Shown: positions 1 through 10,121, numbered from the stretch's first letter. The stretch: DNA of 64,000 nucleotides from Frondihabitans sucicola (GCF_030296615.1 NZ_AP027732.1:2795042-2859041), one strand, 5' to 3'. Translations and numbers: made by a program. The notes: generated by a model not told the origin, from the sequence alone.

Positions 1-45
1 CCCGGGGGCCTCTGGACGAGCGGCAGCGTACCCAGTCTGACGACG

Positions 46-324
46 GTGCCTCTGGAGGTTGTCGTGGGCATCGCCATTCAAATCGTCGGTTCTCTCTTGG
101 TCCTCGCCGGGTTCGCGCTCGCCCAGTGGGGCGTCCTGAATCTGAAGTCGCTGAGGTATCTCGTCCTGAACACGGCCGGCTCCGGCGTCCTGGCGGTCGA
201 CGCCGTCGTCGAGCAGCAGTGGGGGTTCCTCCTTCTCGAAGGAGTGTGGGCGATCGTGTCGGCGTTCAGCCTCGTCGGTGTCCTCCGGTCGAAGCGGCGG
301 TCGAACCGAGGGGCAGCGTCCTAG
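46..324 (+). CDS. Small membrane protein, CBU_0592-like family
   Basis: A 92-residue protein starting at GTG. It has three hydrophobic stretches (about residues 5-27, 35-52 and 58-78) and a basic C-terminal tail, so it should sit in the cytoplasmic membrane with the tail in the cytosol. The pattern of short helices with an LxSLRYL motif after the first helix resembles the CBU_0592-like domain family, whose function is unknown. No partner is evident; the next gene starts 280 bases later on the same strand. The family call rests on general resemblance only. Confidence 0.55.
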   Translation: MPLEVVVGIAIQIVGSLLVLAGFALAQWGVLNLKSLRYLVLNTAGSGVLAVDAVVEQQWGFLLLEGVWAIVSAFSLVGVLRSKRRSNRGAAS

Positions 325-488
325 CGGTCCAGGAGCCCTCACGCGTCCACGCGACTCTCGTCGTTATGTGGCTGCACTCAGCCAAACCGATCAGATCACC
401 GTCAGACTGGTAGTGGCCGAGCTGGTTACTCGGCCGCGTCGCAAGCCCGAGGGGCCTCCTGATCCTGGCCTCTCGGTCGCTTCGGCCG

Positions 489-518
489 CGCGCCCTCGAG
501 CTTCGGCCCGAGGGCGCG
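489..518. terminator. GC-rich hairpin between the small membrane protein and the monooxygenase
   Basis: A 10-bp perfect stem (489-498 with 509-518) encloses a 10-base loop. No T-run follows, so it may be a weak terminator for the upstream gene or a leader hairpin for the next. Nothing else recognisable lies in 325-604. Confidence 0.35.
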
Positions 519-604
519 TCTCGGTCGGCGCGCCTGTGGGCCGCCGTGTGTCTCCGGATGACGAGGCCCGGGACACCAGCCCGTGCGCCCCGCAGGATGG
601 TCCC

Positions 605-2029
605 ATGACCCGTCAGATCCGCTTCAACGCGTTCGACATGAACTGCGTAGCCCACCAGTCGTCCGGACTCTGGCGACACCCCCAGGACCGATCTCGCCAC
701 TACAACGACATCGACTACTGGACGAGCCTGGCCCGGTTGCTCGAGTCGGGCACGTTCGACGGCATCTTCATCGCTGATGTTCTCGGCACCTACGACGTCT
801 ACGGCGGCAACAACGTCGCCGCGATTCGCAACGGTGCGCAGATCCCGGTGAACGACCCGGTTCTCCTCGTGTCGGCCATGGCCGCCGTGACAGAGCACCT
901 CGGCTTCGGCGTGACGGCGGGCACGGCGTACGAACACCCGTATCCGTTCGCGCGCAGGATGTCGTCGCTCGACCACCTCACGAAAGGTCGCGTCGGGTGG
1001 AACGTGGTGACCGGCTACCTGCCGAGCGCCGCCCGCAACATGGGGCACGACGACCAGTCGGAACACGACGCGCGGTACGACGTCGCCAGCGAATACCTCG
1101 ACGTCCTCTACAAGCTCTGGGAGGGGTCGTGGGAGGACGACGCCGTGATCGAGGATCGCGAGAAAGGCGTCTTCACCGACCCGGAGAAAGTGCACGAGAT
1201 CGGTCACCGAGGCGAGAATTACACGGTGCCCGGCATCCACCTGTCCGAGCCGTCCGTCCAGCGCTCGCCCGTCATCTACCAGGCCGGTGCCTCCCCGCGC
1301 GGCGTCGCCTTCGCAGCGGACAACGCCGAGGCCATCTTCGTGTCCGCGCCCTCGAAGGCCGTCCTGAAATCGACGGTGAGCAGGATCAGGGACGCCCTCG
1401 AGAAGGCAGGGCGCGACCGGCACTCGGCCACGATCTACACGCTGCTGACGGTCATCACCGATGAGACCCACGAACAGGCGGTCGCGAAGCACGAGGACTA
1501 CCTCCGCTATGCCAGCGAGGAGGGGGCGCTCGTCTTCATGTCCGGCTGGACCGGAATCGATCTGTCCCAGTACGACCTCGACCAGCCGATCGGCGAGGTG
1601 CAGGGCAACGCGATCCAGTCGGTGATGCAGAACTTCGCCGAGTCGGCGAAACTCGACGGCCGGGAATGGACCGTTCGAGACATCGCCAGGTTCGGGGCGA
1701 TCGGCGGACTCGGACCGATCTTCGTCGGGTCGGGCGTCGAGGTCGCCGACCACCTCCAAGAACTCGTCGACGAGACGGACGTCGACGGATTCAACCTCGC
1801 GTACGCGGTCTCCCCCGGCACCTGGGAGGACGTCATCAAGCACGTCGTCCCCGAACTCCGGGCGCGCGGCGCCTATCCGACCGAGTACGTCCAGGGATCT
1901 CTGCGCGAGAAGCTGCACGGTCGCGGCGACCGCCTTCCGGAGGAGCACCGCGGCGCGAGCTTCCGTATCGGTGGGTCGCGCTCGACGTCGACCGGTTCCG
2001 TCGCCGATGCGGGTCGCGTCACGACCTGA
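605..2029 (+). CDS. LLM-class flavin-dependent monooxygenase (NtaA/SnaA/DszA type)
   Basis: A 474-residue luciferase-like (TIM-barrel) monooxygenase of the NtaA/SnaA/DszA family. Members use FMNH2 from a partner flavin reductase to oxidise organosulfur, chelating or alkanoic substrates. The N-terminus (RFNAFDMNC...HQSSGLWRHP), the ALDHLTKGRVGWNVVT-like stretch near residue 130 and the SPQRSPVIYQAGAS-like segment near 220 are family landmarks. I chose ATG 605 because homology begins there; the open frame extends upstream without family sequence. The substrate cannot be inferred and no flavin reductase or sulfur transporter is adjacent. A strong terminator follows the stop. Confidence 0.85.
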   Translation: MTRQIRFNAFDMNCVAHQSSGLWRHPQDRSRHYNDIDYWTSLARLLESGTFDGIFIADVLGTYDVYGGNNVAAIRNGAQIPVNDPVLLVSAMAAVTEHLGFGVTAGTAYEHPYPFARRMSSLDHLTKGRVGWNVVTGYLPSAARNMGHDDQSEHDARYDVASEYLDVLYKLWEGSWEDDAVIEDREKGVFTDPEKVHEIGHRGENYTVPGIHLSEPSVQRSPVIYQAGASPRGVAFAADNAEAIFVSAPSKAVLKSTVSRIRDALEKAGRDRHSATIYTLLTVITDETHEQAVAKHEDYLRYASEEGALVFMSGWTGIDLSQYDLDQPIGEVQGNAIQSVMQNFAESAKLDGREWTVRDIARFGAIGGLGPIFVGSGVEVADHLQELVDETDVDGFNLAYAVSPGTWEDVIKHVVPELRARGAYPTEYVQGSLREKLHGRGDRLPEEHRGASFRIGGSRSTSTGSVADAGRVTT

Positions 2030-2060
2030 GCCCGGGAGGCGGCGTCCGCGCCACGAGAAA

Positions 2061-2090
2061 GGGCCCCGACACCGGAGAGTGTCGGGGCCC
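2061..2090. terminator. Bidirectional terminator between monooxygenase and amtB
   Basis: A 12-bp perfect GC-rich stem (2061-2072 with 2079-2090) has a 6-base loop. It lies between two convergent genes and ends about 20 bases past the amtB stop, so it can serve both. Confidence 0.85.
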
Positions 2091-2108
2091 TTCGTGGTTC
2101 GAGGGACG

Positions 2109-3404
2109 CTAGGCGCGCTCGTCGAGGAGGACGTAGCCCTCTTCGCCGTGGACGGCCGTGTCGATGCCGGCGATCTCGTCCTCGCTCGTGATCCTGAAGC
2201 CCATCGTCTTCTGGATGATCCAGCCGATGACGAACGCGAGCACGAAGGAGTAGATCATCACGGACACCGCTGCCAGCGCCTGGATTCCGAGTTGCTTGAA
2301 GCCGCCGCCGTAGATGAGGCCGACGCCGCCCTGGTAGGCGAAGAAGCCGATGAACAGCGTTCCGACCAGACCACCGACGAGGTGCACGCCGACGACGTCG
2401 AGCGAGTCGTCGAAGCCGAGGCGGAACTTCCAGTCGATCGCGAGGCAGCAGATGGCGCCGGTGATGATGCCCAGGACCATGCCCCAGAACGGCGTCAGAG
2501 CGGCACACGCGGGTGTGATGGCGACCAGACCGGCCACCGCACCGGATGCTGCACCCACCGAGGTCGACTTGCCGTCCTTGAGTTTCTCGACGATCAGCCA
2601 GCCGAGGATGGACGCGGCGGGAGCGGCGAGCGTGTTGATGAACGCGACCGAGGCCGTGCCGTCGGCACCCAGCTCCGAGCCGGCGTTGAATCCGAACCAG
2701 CCGAACCAGAGCAGGCCAGCACCCAGCATGACGAAGGGAGGGTTGTGCGGCTTGTAGGCGCCCTTGGCGAAGCCGACGCGCTTGCCGAGGACGAGGGCGA
2801 GGGCCAGACCTGCGGATCCTGCGTTGATATGGACCGCGGTACCGCCCGCGAAGTCGATCAAGCCCATCTTGGCGAGCCACCCGCCGTCGACGACCGAGCC
2901 GTCCTTGCCGAGGGTGAAGTTGAAGACCCAGCTGGCGACCGGGAAGTAGACGACCGTCGCCCAGACGCCGGCGAAGACCATCCACGCACCGAACTTTGCG
3001 CGGTCGGCGATGGCGCCCGAGATGAGGGCGACGGTGATGATGGCGAACGTCGCCTGGAAGGCTGCGAAAGCCAGCTGCGGGTAGGCGGCGGAGGCGGTGG
3101 AGTGCGCGTTGTCGACCAGCGAGTTCAGGCTGAACATGGTCGGGTCGAAGCCGAAGACGCCGTCCCAGCCGATGTAGGTGCTGTCGCCGGCGGGGCCGCC
3201 GGGGCCGTTGGAGAAGGCCATCGAGTAGCCGTACAGGACCCAGAGGACCGCGATGAGGCCGATGGCCCCGAAGCTGAGCATCATCATGCTGATGACGCTC
3301 TTGGCCTTGACGAGTCCACCGTAGAAGAAGGCGAGGCCCGGGGTCATGAGCAGGACCATGGCGGCCGTGATCAGGACGTAGGCGGTATTGCCTTGGTCGA
3401 ACAT
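2109..3404 (-). CDS. amtB: Ammonium transporter, Amt family
   Basis: A 431-residue polytopic membrane protein that takes up ammonium. The Amt signature is clear: an N-terminal LMTPGLAFFYGG helix, the first pore histidine in IDFAGGTAVHIN (about residue 195) and the second in LDVVGVHLVGG (about residue 340). About eleven membrane helices are expected. Unlike many loci, no glnK (PII) or glnD follows; the next gene downstream is convergent and separated by a terminator. Upstream, on the coding strand, lies a GlnR-type box 114 bases from the start, so expression is probably induced under nitrogen limitation. Confidence 0.95.
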   Translation of the reverse strand: MFDQGNTAYVLITAAMVLLMTPGLAFFYGGLVKAKSVISMMMLSFGAIGLIAVLWVLYGYSMAFSNGPGGPAGDSTYIGWDGVFGFDPTMFSLNSLVDNAHSTASAAYPQLAFAAFQATFAIITVALISGAIADRAKFGAWMVFAGVWATVVYFPVASWVFNFTLGKDGSVVDGGWLAKMGLIDFAGGTAVHINAGSAGLALALVLGKRVGFAKGAYKPHNPPFVMLGAGLLWFGWFGFNAGSELGADGTASVAFINTLAAPAASILGWLIVEKLKDGKSTSVGAASGAVAGLVAITPACAALTPFWGMVLGIITGAICCLAIDWKFRLGFDDSLDVVGVHLVGGLVGTLFIGFFAYQGGVGLIYGGGFKQLGIQALAAVSVMIYSFVLAFVIGWIIQKTMGFRITSEDEIAGIDTAVHGEEGYVLLDERA

Positions 3405-3517
3405 CTGGTGTCACCTCTCAGTTGTGCAGTGCAGGGTTCCCGGCGCGCTCGATGAAAGGAGATGCAGGTGAAGTCGAGTTTGCCGCCTCGGGATAACGCT
3501 CATCCTGGCGGCCGCAC

Positions 3518-3555
3518 GTTTCGTTTCGTGTGCCCCGATGTTTCGCCGATGTAAC
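3518..3555 (-). promoter_or_regulatory. GlnR-type box upstream of amtB
   Basis: Read on the minus strand: GTTAC (3555-3551), six bases, GAAAC (3544-3540), six bases, GCACA (3533-3529), six bases, GAAAC (3522-3518). The actinobacterial GlnR box is gTnAc-n6-GaAAc-n6-GtnAc-n6-GAAAc. Three of four elements match fully and the spacing is exact. Further CACGAAACG/CGTTTCGTG copies around it (3515-3530, 3555-3563, 3579-3589) may add sites. Confidence 0.65.
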
Positions 3556-3633
3556 ACGAAACGAGCGCATGTAAACAACACGTTTCGTGAGTCTGACCGC
3601 GCGGCAGGAATTGGATGCGAAAAGCGGCCTGCG

Positions 3634-4641
3634 TCAGAGAAGGGTGAGTGCGACCAGCCGGGATATGGCGCGGAGGTACTTCTTCCGGTAGCCGCCCGCG
3701 AGCATGTCGGGGCCGAAGACCTCGTCGAGCGGGATGCCGGAGGCGACGACCCTGACCTGGGCGTCGTAGAGCCGGTCGACGAAGGCGACGAAGCGCAGCG
3801 CCTGCGTCTGGTCGTGCAGCGGTGCGACGTCGCGGAGGGCCACCGCGTCGACCCCGTCGATGAGCTTGACGTACTTCGAGGGGTGCACGGAGGCGAGGTG
3901 CTCGATGACGGCCTCGAAGTCGTCGACCGAGACGACCCCCTCGAGCGAGGCGATCGCAGGATCGAGGTCTCCCGTCACGACGGCGTGCGCCTCGAGTTCG
4001 CGGCGACGGTAGTCGGTGCCGTCGATCCGGAGCGTGCGGAACCGGCCGGAGAGGGCCTGGATCTCGCGCAGGAAGTCGCTGGCGGCGAAGCGACCCTCGC
4101 CGAGCGCGTTCGGCGGCGTATTGGAGGTCGCGGCCATGCGGGATCCTGCATCCGCCAACTCGCCGAGAAGGCGAGTCATGATCATCGTGTCGCCCGGATC
4201 GTCGAGCTCGAACTCGTCGATGCAGATCAGGCTCGCGCCGGTGAGCTGCGCGATCGCCCCCTGGTAGCCGACGGCGCCGACGAGTGCGGTGTACTCGATG
4301 AACGTGCCGAAGTACTTCACCCCGGGCGTGCGGTGCCAGAGCGCGGCGAGCAGGTGCGTCTTGCCGACGCCGAAACCGCCGTCGAGGTAGAGGCCGGGAG
4401 CCGCGGTCGTCGGCGCCTTGCGGCGGAAGAAGCCCCGGGTCGGGGCCGCGGCCTCGCCGAAGGTTCGGACCGCCTCGACGGCCTCCGCCTGTGACGGGTA
4501 GGCGGGATCCGGCCGGTAGTTCTCGAGGGACGCCCCGTCGAACTGGCGCGGCGGAACGAGGTGGGCGACGATCTCGGCGGCGCTGATGCTCGGCGACCGA
4601 TCGGTGAGTGAGACGACCGTTCGCGTGCTCTCGTGGGCCAT
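3634..4641 (-). CDS. zapE: Cell division protein ZapE (AFG1-like ATPase)
   Basis: A 335-residue P-loop ATPase. Walker A is GGFGVGKT (residues 88-95) and Walker B is LICIDEFE (138-145), followed by the AFG1-type ATSNTPP sensor segment near 185. In proteobacteria ZapE associates with the Z-ring during constriction; its role in actinobacteria is less defined. The length is normal. It is divergent from the sulfurtransferase gene, with 170 bases between them, and shares the long upstream region of amtB on its 3' side. Confidence 0.88.
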   Translation of the reverse strand: MAHESTRTVVSLTDRSPSISAAEIVAHLVPPRQFDGASLENYRPDPAYPSQAEAVEAVRTFGEAAAPTRGFFRRKAPTTAAPGLYLDGGFGVGKTHLLAALWHRTPGVKYFGTFIEYTALVGAVGYQGAIAQLTGASLICIDEFELDDPGDTMIMTRLLGELADAGSRMAATSNTPPNALGEGRFAASDFLREIQALSGRFRTLRIDGTDYRRRELEAHAVVTGDLDPAIASLEGVVSVDDFEAVIEHLASVHPSKYVKLIDGVDAVALRDVAPLHDQTQALRFVAFVDRLYDAQVRVVASGIPLDEVFGPDMLAGGYRKKYLRAISRLVALTLL

Positions 4642-4812
4642 CGAGCGATGCCTGCCAATCTGTGGGTGTCGTTAGGGTGTGACAGAGTCTTACGGGCCGC
4701 GCCCGGCATAACCGGCGCGTGCCTAACGTTGCAGTGCAGACCGGTGAGCAAAAGTTTACCGCCGGCACCGATACGTACGAGCCGTCCGACCGGGCGGCAG
4801 CAGGAGGTAGAA

Positions 4813-5721
4813 ATGACCGTCGACCGCGATCCGTCCCCGAAGTTCAGCGAGTACGCCCACCCGGAGCGTCTCGTCTCCACCGGCTGGCTGGCCGAACACC
4901 TGAACGACCAGGGTCTCGTCGTCGTCGAGTCCGACGAAGACGTCCTCCTGTACGAGACCGGGCACATCCCCGGCGCCGTCAAGCTCGACTGGCACACCGA
5001 TCTCAACGACCCGGTCCAGCGCGACTACGTCTCGGCCGAGAGGTTCGCCGAGCTGCTGCGCGAGCGCGGCATCTCCCCCGACACGACCGTCGTGATCTAC
5101 GGCGACAAGAACAACTGGTGGGCCGCCTACGCCCTCTGGGTGTTCACGCTCTTCGGGCACGACGACGTGCGCCTGCTCGACGGCGGCCGCGCCACGTGGG
5201 AGGCCGAGGGGCGTGAGTACACGCTCGACCAGCCCGCTGTCGCCGCTGCCGACTACCCGGTCCCCGTTCGCGACGACTCGGTCGTGCGGGCCTTCAAAGA
5301 CGACGTCCTCGCCCACCTCGGCAGCCCCTTGATCGACGTCCGCTCCCCCGAGGAGTACGACGGGTCGCGCACGACCGCTCCCGCCTACCCCGAGGAGGGC
5401 GCCCTCCGCGCGGGTCACATCCCCAGCGCGCAGAACGTGCCGTGGGGCAAGGCCGCGGCCGAAGACGGCACCTTCCGCTCCGTCCCCGAGCTCGACGCCA
5501 TCTACCGCGACGGCGCGGGCCTGAAAGACGGCGACGACATCATCGCCTACTGCCGCATCGGTGAGCGCTCCAGCCACACCTGGTTCGTCCTGCACCACCT
5601 GCTCGGCTTCGAGAACGTCCGCAACTACGACGGCTCGTGGACCGAGTGGGGTTCCGCCGTCCGCGTGCCGATCGTGACGGGCGCGGAGCCCGGCGAGGTG
5701 CCGCTGGTCGCCAGCCGATGA
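4813..5721 (+). CDS. Thiosulfate/3-mercaptopyruvate sulfurtransferase
   Basis: A 302-residue two-domain rhodanese. The catalytic loop CRIGERS begins at Cys247 in the C-terminal domain; this six-residue loop is the actinobacterial CysA/SseA type. The N-terminal rhodanese domain lacks a cysteine, as is usual. The ATG at 4813 follows AGGAGG at 4802-4807, which decides the start over an upstream in-frame extension. The stop overlaps the sufE start (ATGA), so the two are cotranscribed: the rhodanese probably delivers persulfide sulfur in the same pathway as SufE. Confidence 0.92.
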   Translation: MTVDRDPSPKFSEYAHPERLVSTGWLAEHLNDQGLVVVESDEDVLLYETGHIPGAVKLDWHTDLNDPVQRDYVSAERFAELLRERGISPDTTVVIYGDKNNWWAAYALWVFTLFGHDDVRLLDGGRATWEAEGREYTLDQPAVAAADYPVPVRDDSVVRAFKDDVLAHLGSPLIDVRSPEEYDGSRTTAPAYPEEGALRAGHIPSAQNVPWGKAAAEDGTFRSVPELDAIYRDGAGLKDGDDIIAYCRIGERSSHTWFVLHHLLGFENVRNYDGSWTEWGSAVRVPIVTGAEPGEVPLVASR

Positions 5722-6158
5722 GTGACACCCCCGCCCTCCCCGAAGCCCTGGCCGAGATCCAGCAGGATTTCCTCGACCTGGGCGTCAAAGACCGGCTGCA
5801 GCTGCTCCTCGAGTTCTCCAACGAGCTTCCCGCTCTGCCGGAGCGCTACGCGGAGCACCCCGACCTGCTCGAGCAGGTCGTGGAGTGCCAGTCGCCGGTC
5901 TTCATCTTCGTGGAGGTGACGGAAGGGCGGGTGCACCTGCACGCGACGGCGCCTCGTGAGTCTCCGACGACGCGCGGCTTCGCGTCGATCATCGCGCAGG
6001 GCCTCGAGGGTCTGACCGTCGAGGACGCCCTGGCCGTCCCCGACGACTACCCGCAGACCATCGGTCTGGTCGAAGCGGTCAGCCCGCTGCGCATCCGGGG
6101 CATGACCGCTCTGCTCGGTCGCGCGAAGAGGCAGATCCGCGAAAAAGTCGGCGCGTGA
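5718..6158 (+). CDS. sufE: SufE family cysteine-desulfurase sulfur acceptor
   Basis: A 146-residue SufE-fold protein. The acceptor cysteine is Cys57 in VVECQSPVF, matching the family's ECQS motif. SufE takes the persulfide from a SufS-type cysteine desulfurase for Fe-S cluster assembly. It overlaps the preceding sulfurtransferase by four bases and the next gene by four, so all three are translationally coupled. No sufS is in the window. Confidence 0.9.
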   Translation: MSDTPALPEALAEIQQDFLDLGVKDRLQLLLEFSNELPALPERYAEHPDLLEQVVECQSPVFIFVEVTEGRVHLHATAPRESPTTRGFASIIAQGLEGLTVEDALAVPDDYPQTIGLVEAVSPLRIRGMTALLGRAKRQIREKVGA

Positions 6159-6913
6159 TCCTGCGCCTCCTGCACCGGTCGTCCGCGGCCGGCCCCGACG
6201 TCGAGACGACGCTCGAGGTCGGCTCGGACGCCACGCACGAGACGCTCAAGAGCTGGTACGCCCCGCCGGTCACGCCGTGGTTGCGCATCAACCTCATCGC
6301 GGCCGTCAGCGGTGACGCCGCCGGATCGGACGGCACCTCCGAGTCCCTCAGCAACCCGGCCGACCGCGCGATCCTGCGGGCCATTCGCGATGTCGCCGAC
6401 GCCGTCGTCGTGGGCGCGGCGAGTGTGCGAGCCGAGGGCTACCGGGTGCCGCTGACGGCGAAGCTCGTCGTCGTGACGTCCTCGGGCGACCTCAGCGGCC
6501 ACCGCATCCTGCCCGACCGGGCCGACCGGGTCATCGTGGTCTGTCCCGCAGCGGCGGTCGCACGCGTCGAGGAGTCGCTCGGCGACTCCCTCTGCGGCCT
6601 GGCCACCGTCGTCGTCGTTCCCGATGTCGAGGGCAGGATCGCGCCCCGCTCGATCGTCGAAGCCCTTCGCGACCGCGGGCTCGACTCCCTCATCTGCGAG
6701 GGTGGCCCCTCGCTCGCCGGGCAGTTCCTGCACGACCGCCTCGTCGACGAGCTCTGCCTGTCGACCTCGCCCGTCGTGATCGGCAGCGGCCTGCCGGTCT
6801 TCGGCACCGAGCGGTTCGACGCCTCCCGGCTCAGCCTCAGTCAGCTGCTGATCGACGACGGGAGCGCTCTGTACGCCCGGTGGAAGGTCGAAGCCGGCCC
6901 AGCCACCCCCTGA
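6155..6913 (+). CDS. RibD C-terminal-domain (pyrimidine reductase-like) protein
   Basis: A 252-residue protein with the dihydrofolate-reductase-like fold of RibD C-terminal reductases. Visible motifs are VVGAASVRAEGY (near residue 90) and CEGGPSLAGQFL (near 180), which bind NADPH and ribityl-type substrates in the family. No deaminase domain is attached and no other rib gene is near, so the substrate is open. It starts at GTG overlapping the sufE stop (GTGA). Its last 77 bases overlap the convergent hydrolase gene. Confidence 0.8.
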   Translation: MILRLLHRSSAAGPDVETTLEVGSDATHETLKSWYAPPVTPWLRINLIAAVSGDAAGSDGTSESLSNPADRAILRAIRDVADAVVVGAASVRAEGYRVPLTAKLVVVTSSGDLSGHRILPDRADRVIVVCPAAAVARVEESLGDSLCGLATVVVVPDVEGRIAPRSIVEALRDRGLDSLICEGGPSLAGQFLHDRLVDELCLSTSPVVIGSGLPVFGTERFDASRLSLSQLLIDDGSALYARWKVEAGPATP

Positions 6914-8086
6914 TCGCCCCTTCGAACCTCTCGGAGTCGATGTTCCAGAGCTTCGTGTGACGTGCGACGGAGAAGGTCTCGAGCTGGACCAGGTCGGGCC
7001 TCGCCTCGGCCAGCGCCCGGGACGCGGTGGACGGCACGAAGCCGTCGTCGTCGCTGTGCAGGATCAGCACGGGCACCGTGATCTTGGCGGCGCCCGTGAC
7101 GAGGTCGAGCGCATCGAAGTCGATCGGTGCCGCCTGCCCGGTGATGGCCGACATGCGCGGCGCGCCGAGGATCGCCAGCACGACGTCCTGCATCGGAAGC
7201 GGAAGGTGCAGCGCATCGCCCTGGTAGCGCAGCGTCGTCCGCCAGTCGACCACCGGGGACTCGAGGACGACGCCGTCGATGACGTCCTGGTGGGCGGAGC
7301 GCAGGAGCGTCTGCAGCACCAGGGCGCCACCCATCGACCAGCCCATCAGGACCACGCTCTCGGCCCCGTGCAGCACGGCGTAGTCGACGGCGGCCTCGAC
7401 ATCCGCCCACTCCGTGAGCCCGAGGCCGTAGCGGTGGTCGTCGGAGGCCGGCGCCTCGCCGTCGTTGCGGTAGGAGACGACGAGTGTCGCGTATCCTCCT
7501 CGCGGAAGGCCGGGACCGCGCGGAGCGTTTCGCCGCGTACGACGCCGCGGCCGTGCACCACGACCGCCCACCGCTTCGAAGGCGTGTCCGCTCCGGGCTC
7601 GACGTCGGCGGGCGGGACGAGCCACGCCGGGGCAGGACCGACCTCGGTGTCGATGGTCACGTCGCTGAACGGCAGGCCGAGATCGGCAGGACGCCGGTAG
7701 TACCAGCCGAGCAGGCGACCCCGCTTCGCCGACGAGAGCACGCCTTCGTCGACGGCGTCGACGTTGCGGACCACCACGCGCCCGTTGTCGTGGACCACGT
7801 CGCCGAGACGGGCGTAGCCGCGACCGTCGTCGAAGAGGAAGCCGTAGCGTCCTGGCAGGCGCGTGTCGGCCGTCGACGTGAGCGCGACGGTGCCGGCCGT
7901 GCGATCGACCGAGATGATGCGAATGCGCTCGTGGCGACCGGCCGCGGGGGTGACGATGAATCGGGCGACGGCGTAGCTCAGGCCTGCGAACCCGGCGAGA
8001 CCCGCCACGACGGCGCCTCCGGCCGACACGGCTGCGATGGTCGTGATCAGCCTGCCGGTGCGCTTCGGTTCGGCAACACGCGTCAT
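6837..8086 (-). CDS. Membrane-anchored alpha/beta hydrolase (frameshifted as read)
   Basis: About 416 residues once one base is restored. An N-terminal membrane helix (about residues 15-37) is followed by an alpha/beta-hydrolase domain with the nucleophile elbow GWSMGG, an acid in LHSDDDGFVP and the histidine in SVARHTKLWN. This is the DUF-type/dipeptidyl-peptidase-like hydrolase group. The frame breaks near 7498: the upstream part ends ...AVPAFREE and the downstream part resumes GYATLVVSYRNDG. I chose ATG 8086 because GGAGGG lies five bases upstream; an ATG at 8152 is possible. Substrate unknown. Confidence 0.75.
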
Positions 8087-8170
8087 GAAGACCCTCCGGC
8101 CGGTCGCCCTGGCGACGCCCCTACGGCGTGCCGCTGGCCACCGGTTCGCCATCGAGCCTAGTCTTCCTAC

Positions 8171-8780
8171 GTGTCCGAAACTCCCTCAGGTCCCCAGGCG
8201 ACGCCCGCTGTGCCGGCCGCCTTCGCGGCAGCCGTCGCGGCCATCCGCGGACTCGAGGCGCGCGACGACCTCGTCGTGGTGGAGATTCCCGCGCCCGGGG
8301 CTGGCGCCGCATGCCTTCGCTCTCGCCGCCGACGTGATCGGCGCACGGGGTACGGCTGACGCCGATCTCGGCACCGGTCGCTTCATCGTGCTGTACGACC
8401 CGGAAGAGCCCGAGCCGTGGGGTGGTCCTTGGCGCGTGGTGAGCTACGCCCAGGCGCCGCTCGAGACCGAGATCGGCCTCGATCCCTTCGTCGCCGACGT
8501 GGCCTGGAGTTGGCTCATCGACTCGCTCGAGGCCAACGGTGCCGAGTACACGGCCGCGTCGGGCACCGCGACGAAGATCCTGTCCAGCGGCTACGGCGAG
8601 CTGGCGGCCCAGGGCGACGGCGCACAGCTCGAGCTGCGCGCGTCGTGGTCGCCGAGCGACGGATCCCTGGCCGACCACGTGCACGCCTGGTCGGAGTTGA
8701 TCTGCACCCTCGCCGGGCTTCCCCCGACCGCCGAGGGCGTGACCCTCCTCGCATCCCGAAGGGTGGGGCGTGAGCAGTAG
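8171..8780 (+). CDS. DUF3000 family protein (frameshifted as read)
   Basis: An actinobacterial protein of unknown function, about 202 residues after correction, starting at GTG 8171. The N-terminal part (up to VVVEIPAPG) and the rest (LAPHAFALAADV onward, with PEPWGGPWRVVSYAQAPLE and GGLPPTAEGVTLLASRR-like ends) lie in different frames. The shift is at the GGGG at 8297-8300, where one extra G fits. The stop overlaps the RNase D start by 11 bases. DUF3000 upstream of an rnd-like gene is a common actinobacterial arrangement. Confidence 0.8.
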
Positions 8781-10038
8781 TTCGAAAGCCGATCCCGCGG
8801 CCACGGCCGCCCCGCGCATCTCCACAGCAGACGACGAACACGGTTTCGTCGACGTCATCGACACCCGAGAGGCGTACCTCCAGGCGGTCGACGCCATCGC
8901 CGCGGGCGACGGTCCCATCTCGATCGACGCCGAGCGCGCTTCGGGGTACCGCTACTCGCAGCGGGCGTACCTCATCCAGATCTTCCGTCGCGGCTCGGGA
9001 GTGTTCCTCTTCGATCCGCCCGCCATCGGCTCGTTCTCCGAACTCGACCAGGTCATCCGCGACGAGGAGTGGGTGCTGCACGCGGCATCGCAAGATCTCG
9101 CGTGTCTCCGCGAGGTCGGGCTCGACCCCACGCGAATCTTCGACACCGAGCTCGGGGCTCGCCTCGCCGGCATGCCGCGGGTCGGCCTCGGCGCCGTCGT
9201 CGAAGAACTGCTCGGGATCCACCTCGCCAAGGAGCACTCCGCAGCCGACTGGTCGACGAGGCCGCTCCCCCAGAGCTGGCTGGTCTACGCCGCTCTTGAT
9301 GTCGAACTGCTCGTCGACCTGCGCGATGCGATGTACGAGCTCCTCGCGAGCCAGGAGAAGGTCGAGATCGCCGAGGAGGAGTTCGAGGCGACCCTGCATC
9401 GCGAGCCGAAACCACCCAGGCAGGATCCCTGGCGTCGTACTTCGGGTCTCTCCACCCTTCGTGGTCAGCGCGCCCTCGGCCTCGTCCGCGAGCTCTGGGA
9501 GGCCCGCGACGACTACGCCCGCGAGGTCGACACGGCAGCCGGACGCCTGCTCCCCGACTCGTCCATCATCGCGGCGGTCAAGAACAACCCCGCCTCCAAG
9601 CGCGAACTCGGCGCGATGAAAGAGTTCGTCGGGCGCGCCAGCCGCACCGAGCTCGGTCGCTGGTGGGCCGCCCTCGAACGCGGCCGCGCGACCAGCGACC
9701 TCCCGTCGCTGCGCGGGCCCTCGAGCGACACGCTGCCTCCTCCCCGCTCGTGGATCGACCGCGCGCCAGAAGCGGACGCCCGGTACAAGGCGGCCCGGCC
9801 CCGGATGCAGCACATGTCCGAAGCCATGTCGATCCCGGTCGAGAATCTGCTCACGCCGGATCACCTCCGCCGCGTCGCGTGGGACGTTCCCGACGTCCTC
9901 GACGTGCAGCACATCGAGGACGCTCTTCGCGCGGCCGGAGCGCGCGAGTGGCAGATCTCGGCGACGGCCTCGAGCATCCTGCAGGCCTTTGTCGAGGCCC
10001 ACCAATCGCTTGCCGACGGGGCCGACTCGCCTTCGTAG
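8770..10038 (+). CDS. rnd: Ribonuclease D (HRDC-domain 3'-5' exonuclease)
   Basis: A 422-residue protein starting at GTG, inside the end of the DUF3000 gene. The DEDD exonuclease domain occupies about residues 25-205: ISIDAE (first Asp/Glu), LHAASQDL (Asp), and YAALDVELL (the final tyrosine-aspartate motif). An HRDC-type region (about 230-310) with LRGQRALGLVRELWEARD follows. The protein trims structured RNA 3' ends. It is coupled to DUF3000 and followed by a fatty-acid oxidation operon with its own promoter. Confidence 0.88.
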   Translation: MSSSSKADPAATAAPRISTADDEHGFVDVIDTREAYLQAVDAIAAGDGPISIDAERASGYRYSQRAYLIQIFRRGSGVFLFDPPAIGSFSELDQVIRDEEWVLHAASQDLACLREVGLDPTRIFDTELGARLAGMPRVGLGAVVEELLGIHLAKEHSAADWSTRPLPQSWLVYAALDVELLVDLRDAMYELLASQEKVEIAEEEFEATLHREPKPPRQDPWRRTSGLSTLRGQRALGLVRELWEARDDYAREVDTAAGRLLPDSSIIAAVKNNPASKRELGAMKEFVGRASRTELGRWWAALERGRATSDLPSLRGPSSDTLPPPRSWIDRAPEADARYKAARPRMQHMSEAMSIPVENLLTPDHLRRVAWDVPDVLDVQHIEDALRAAGAREWQISATASSILQAFVEAHQSLADGADSPS

Positions 10039-10055
10039 GAACAGTCAAAGGATTC

Positions 10056-10082
10056 TTGACCCACAGGTGTCGCTCGTAGGAT
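10056..10082 (+). promoter_or_regulatory. Candidate promoter for the beta-oxidation operon
   Basis: TTGACC at 10056-10061 and TAGGAT at 10077-10082, separated by 15 bases, stand 39 bases before the thiolase GTG. The spacing is short for a sigma-A promoter. Confidence 0.4.
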
Positions 10083-10121
10083 TCAGGCAGTCGAAATCAG
10101 ACTGCGAATTCAGGAGGCAAA

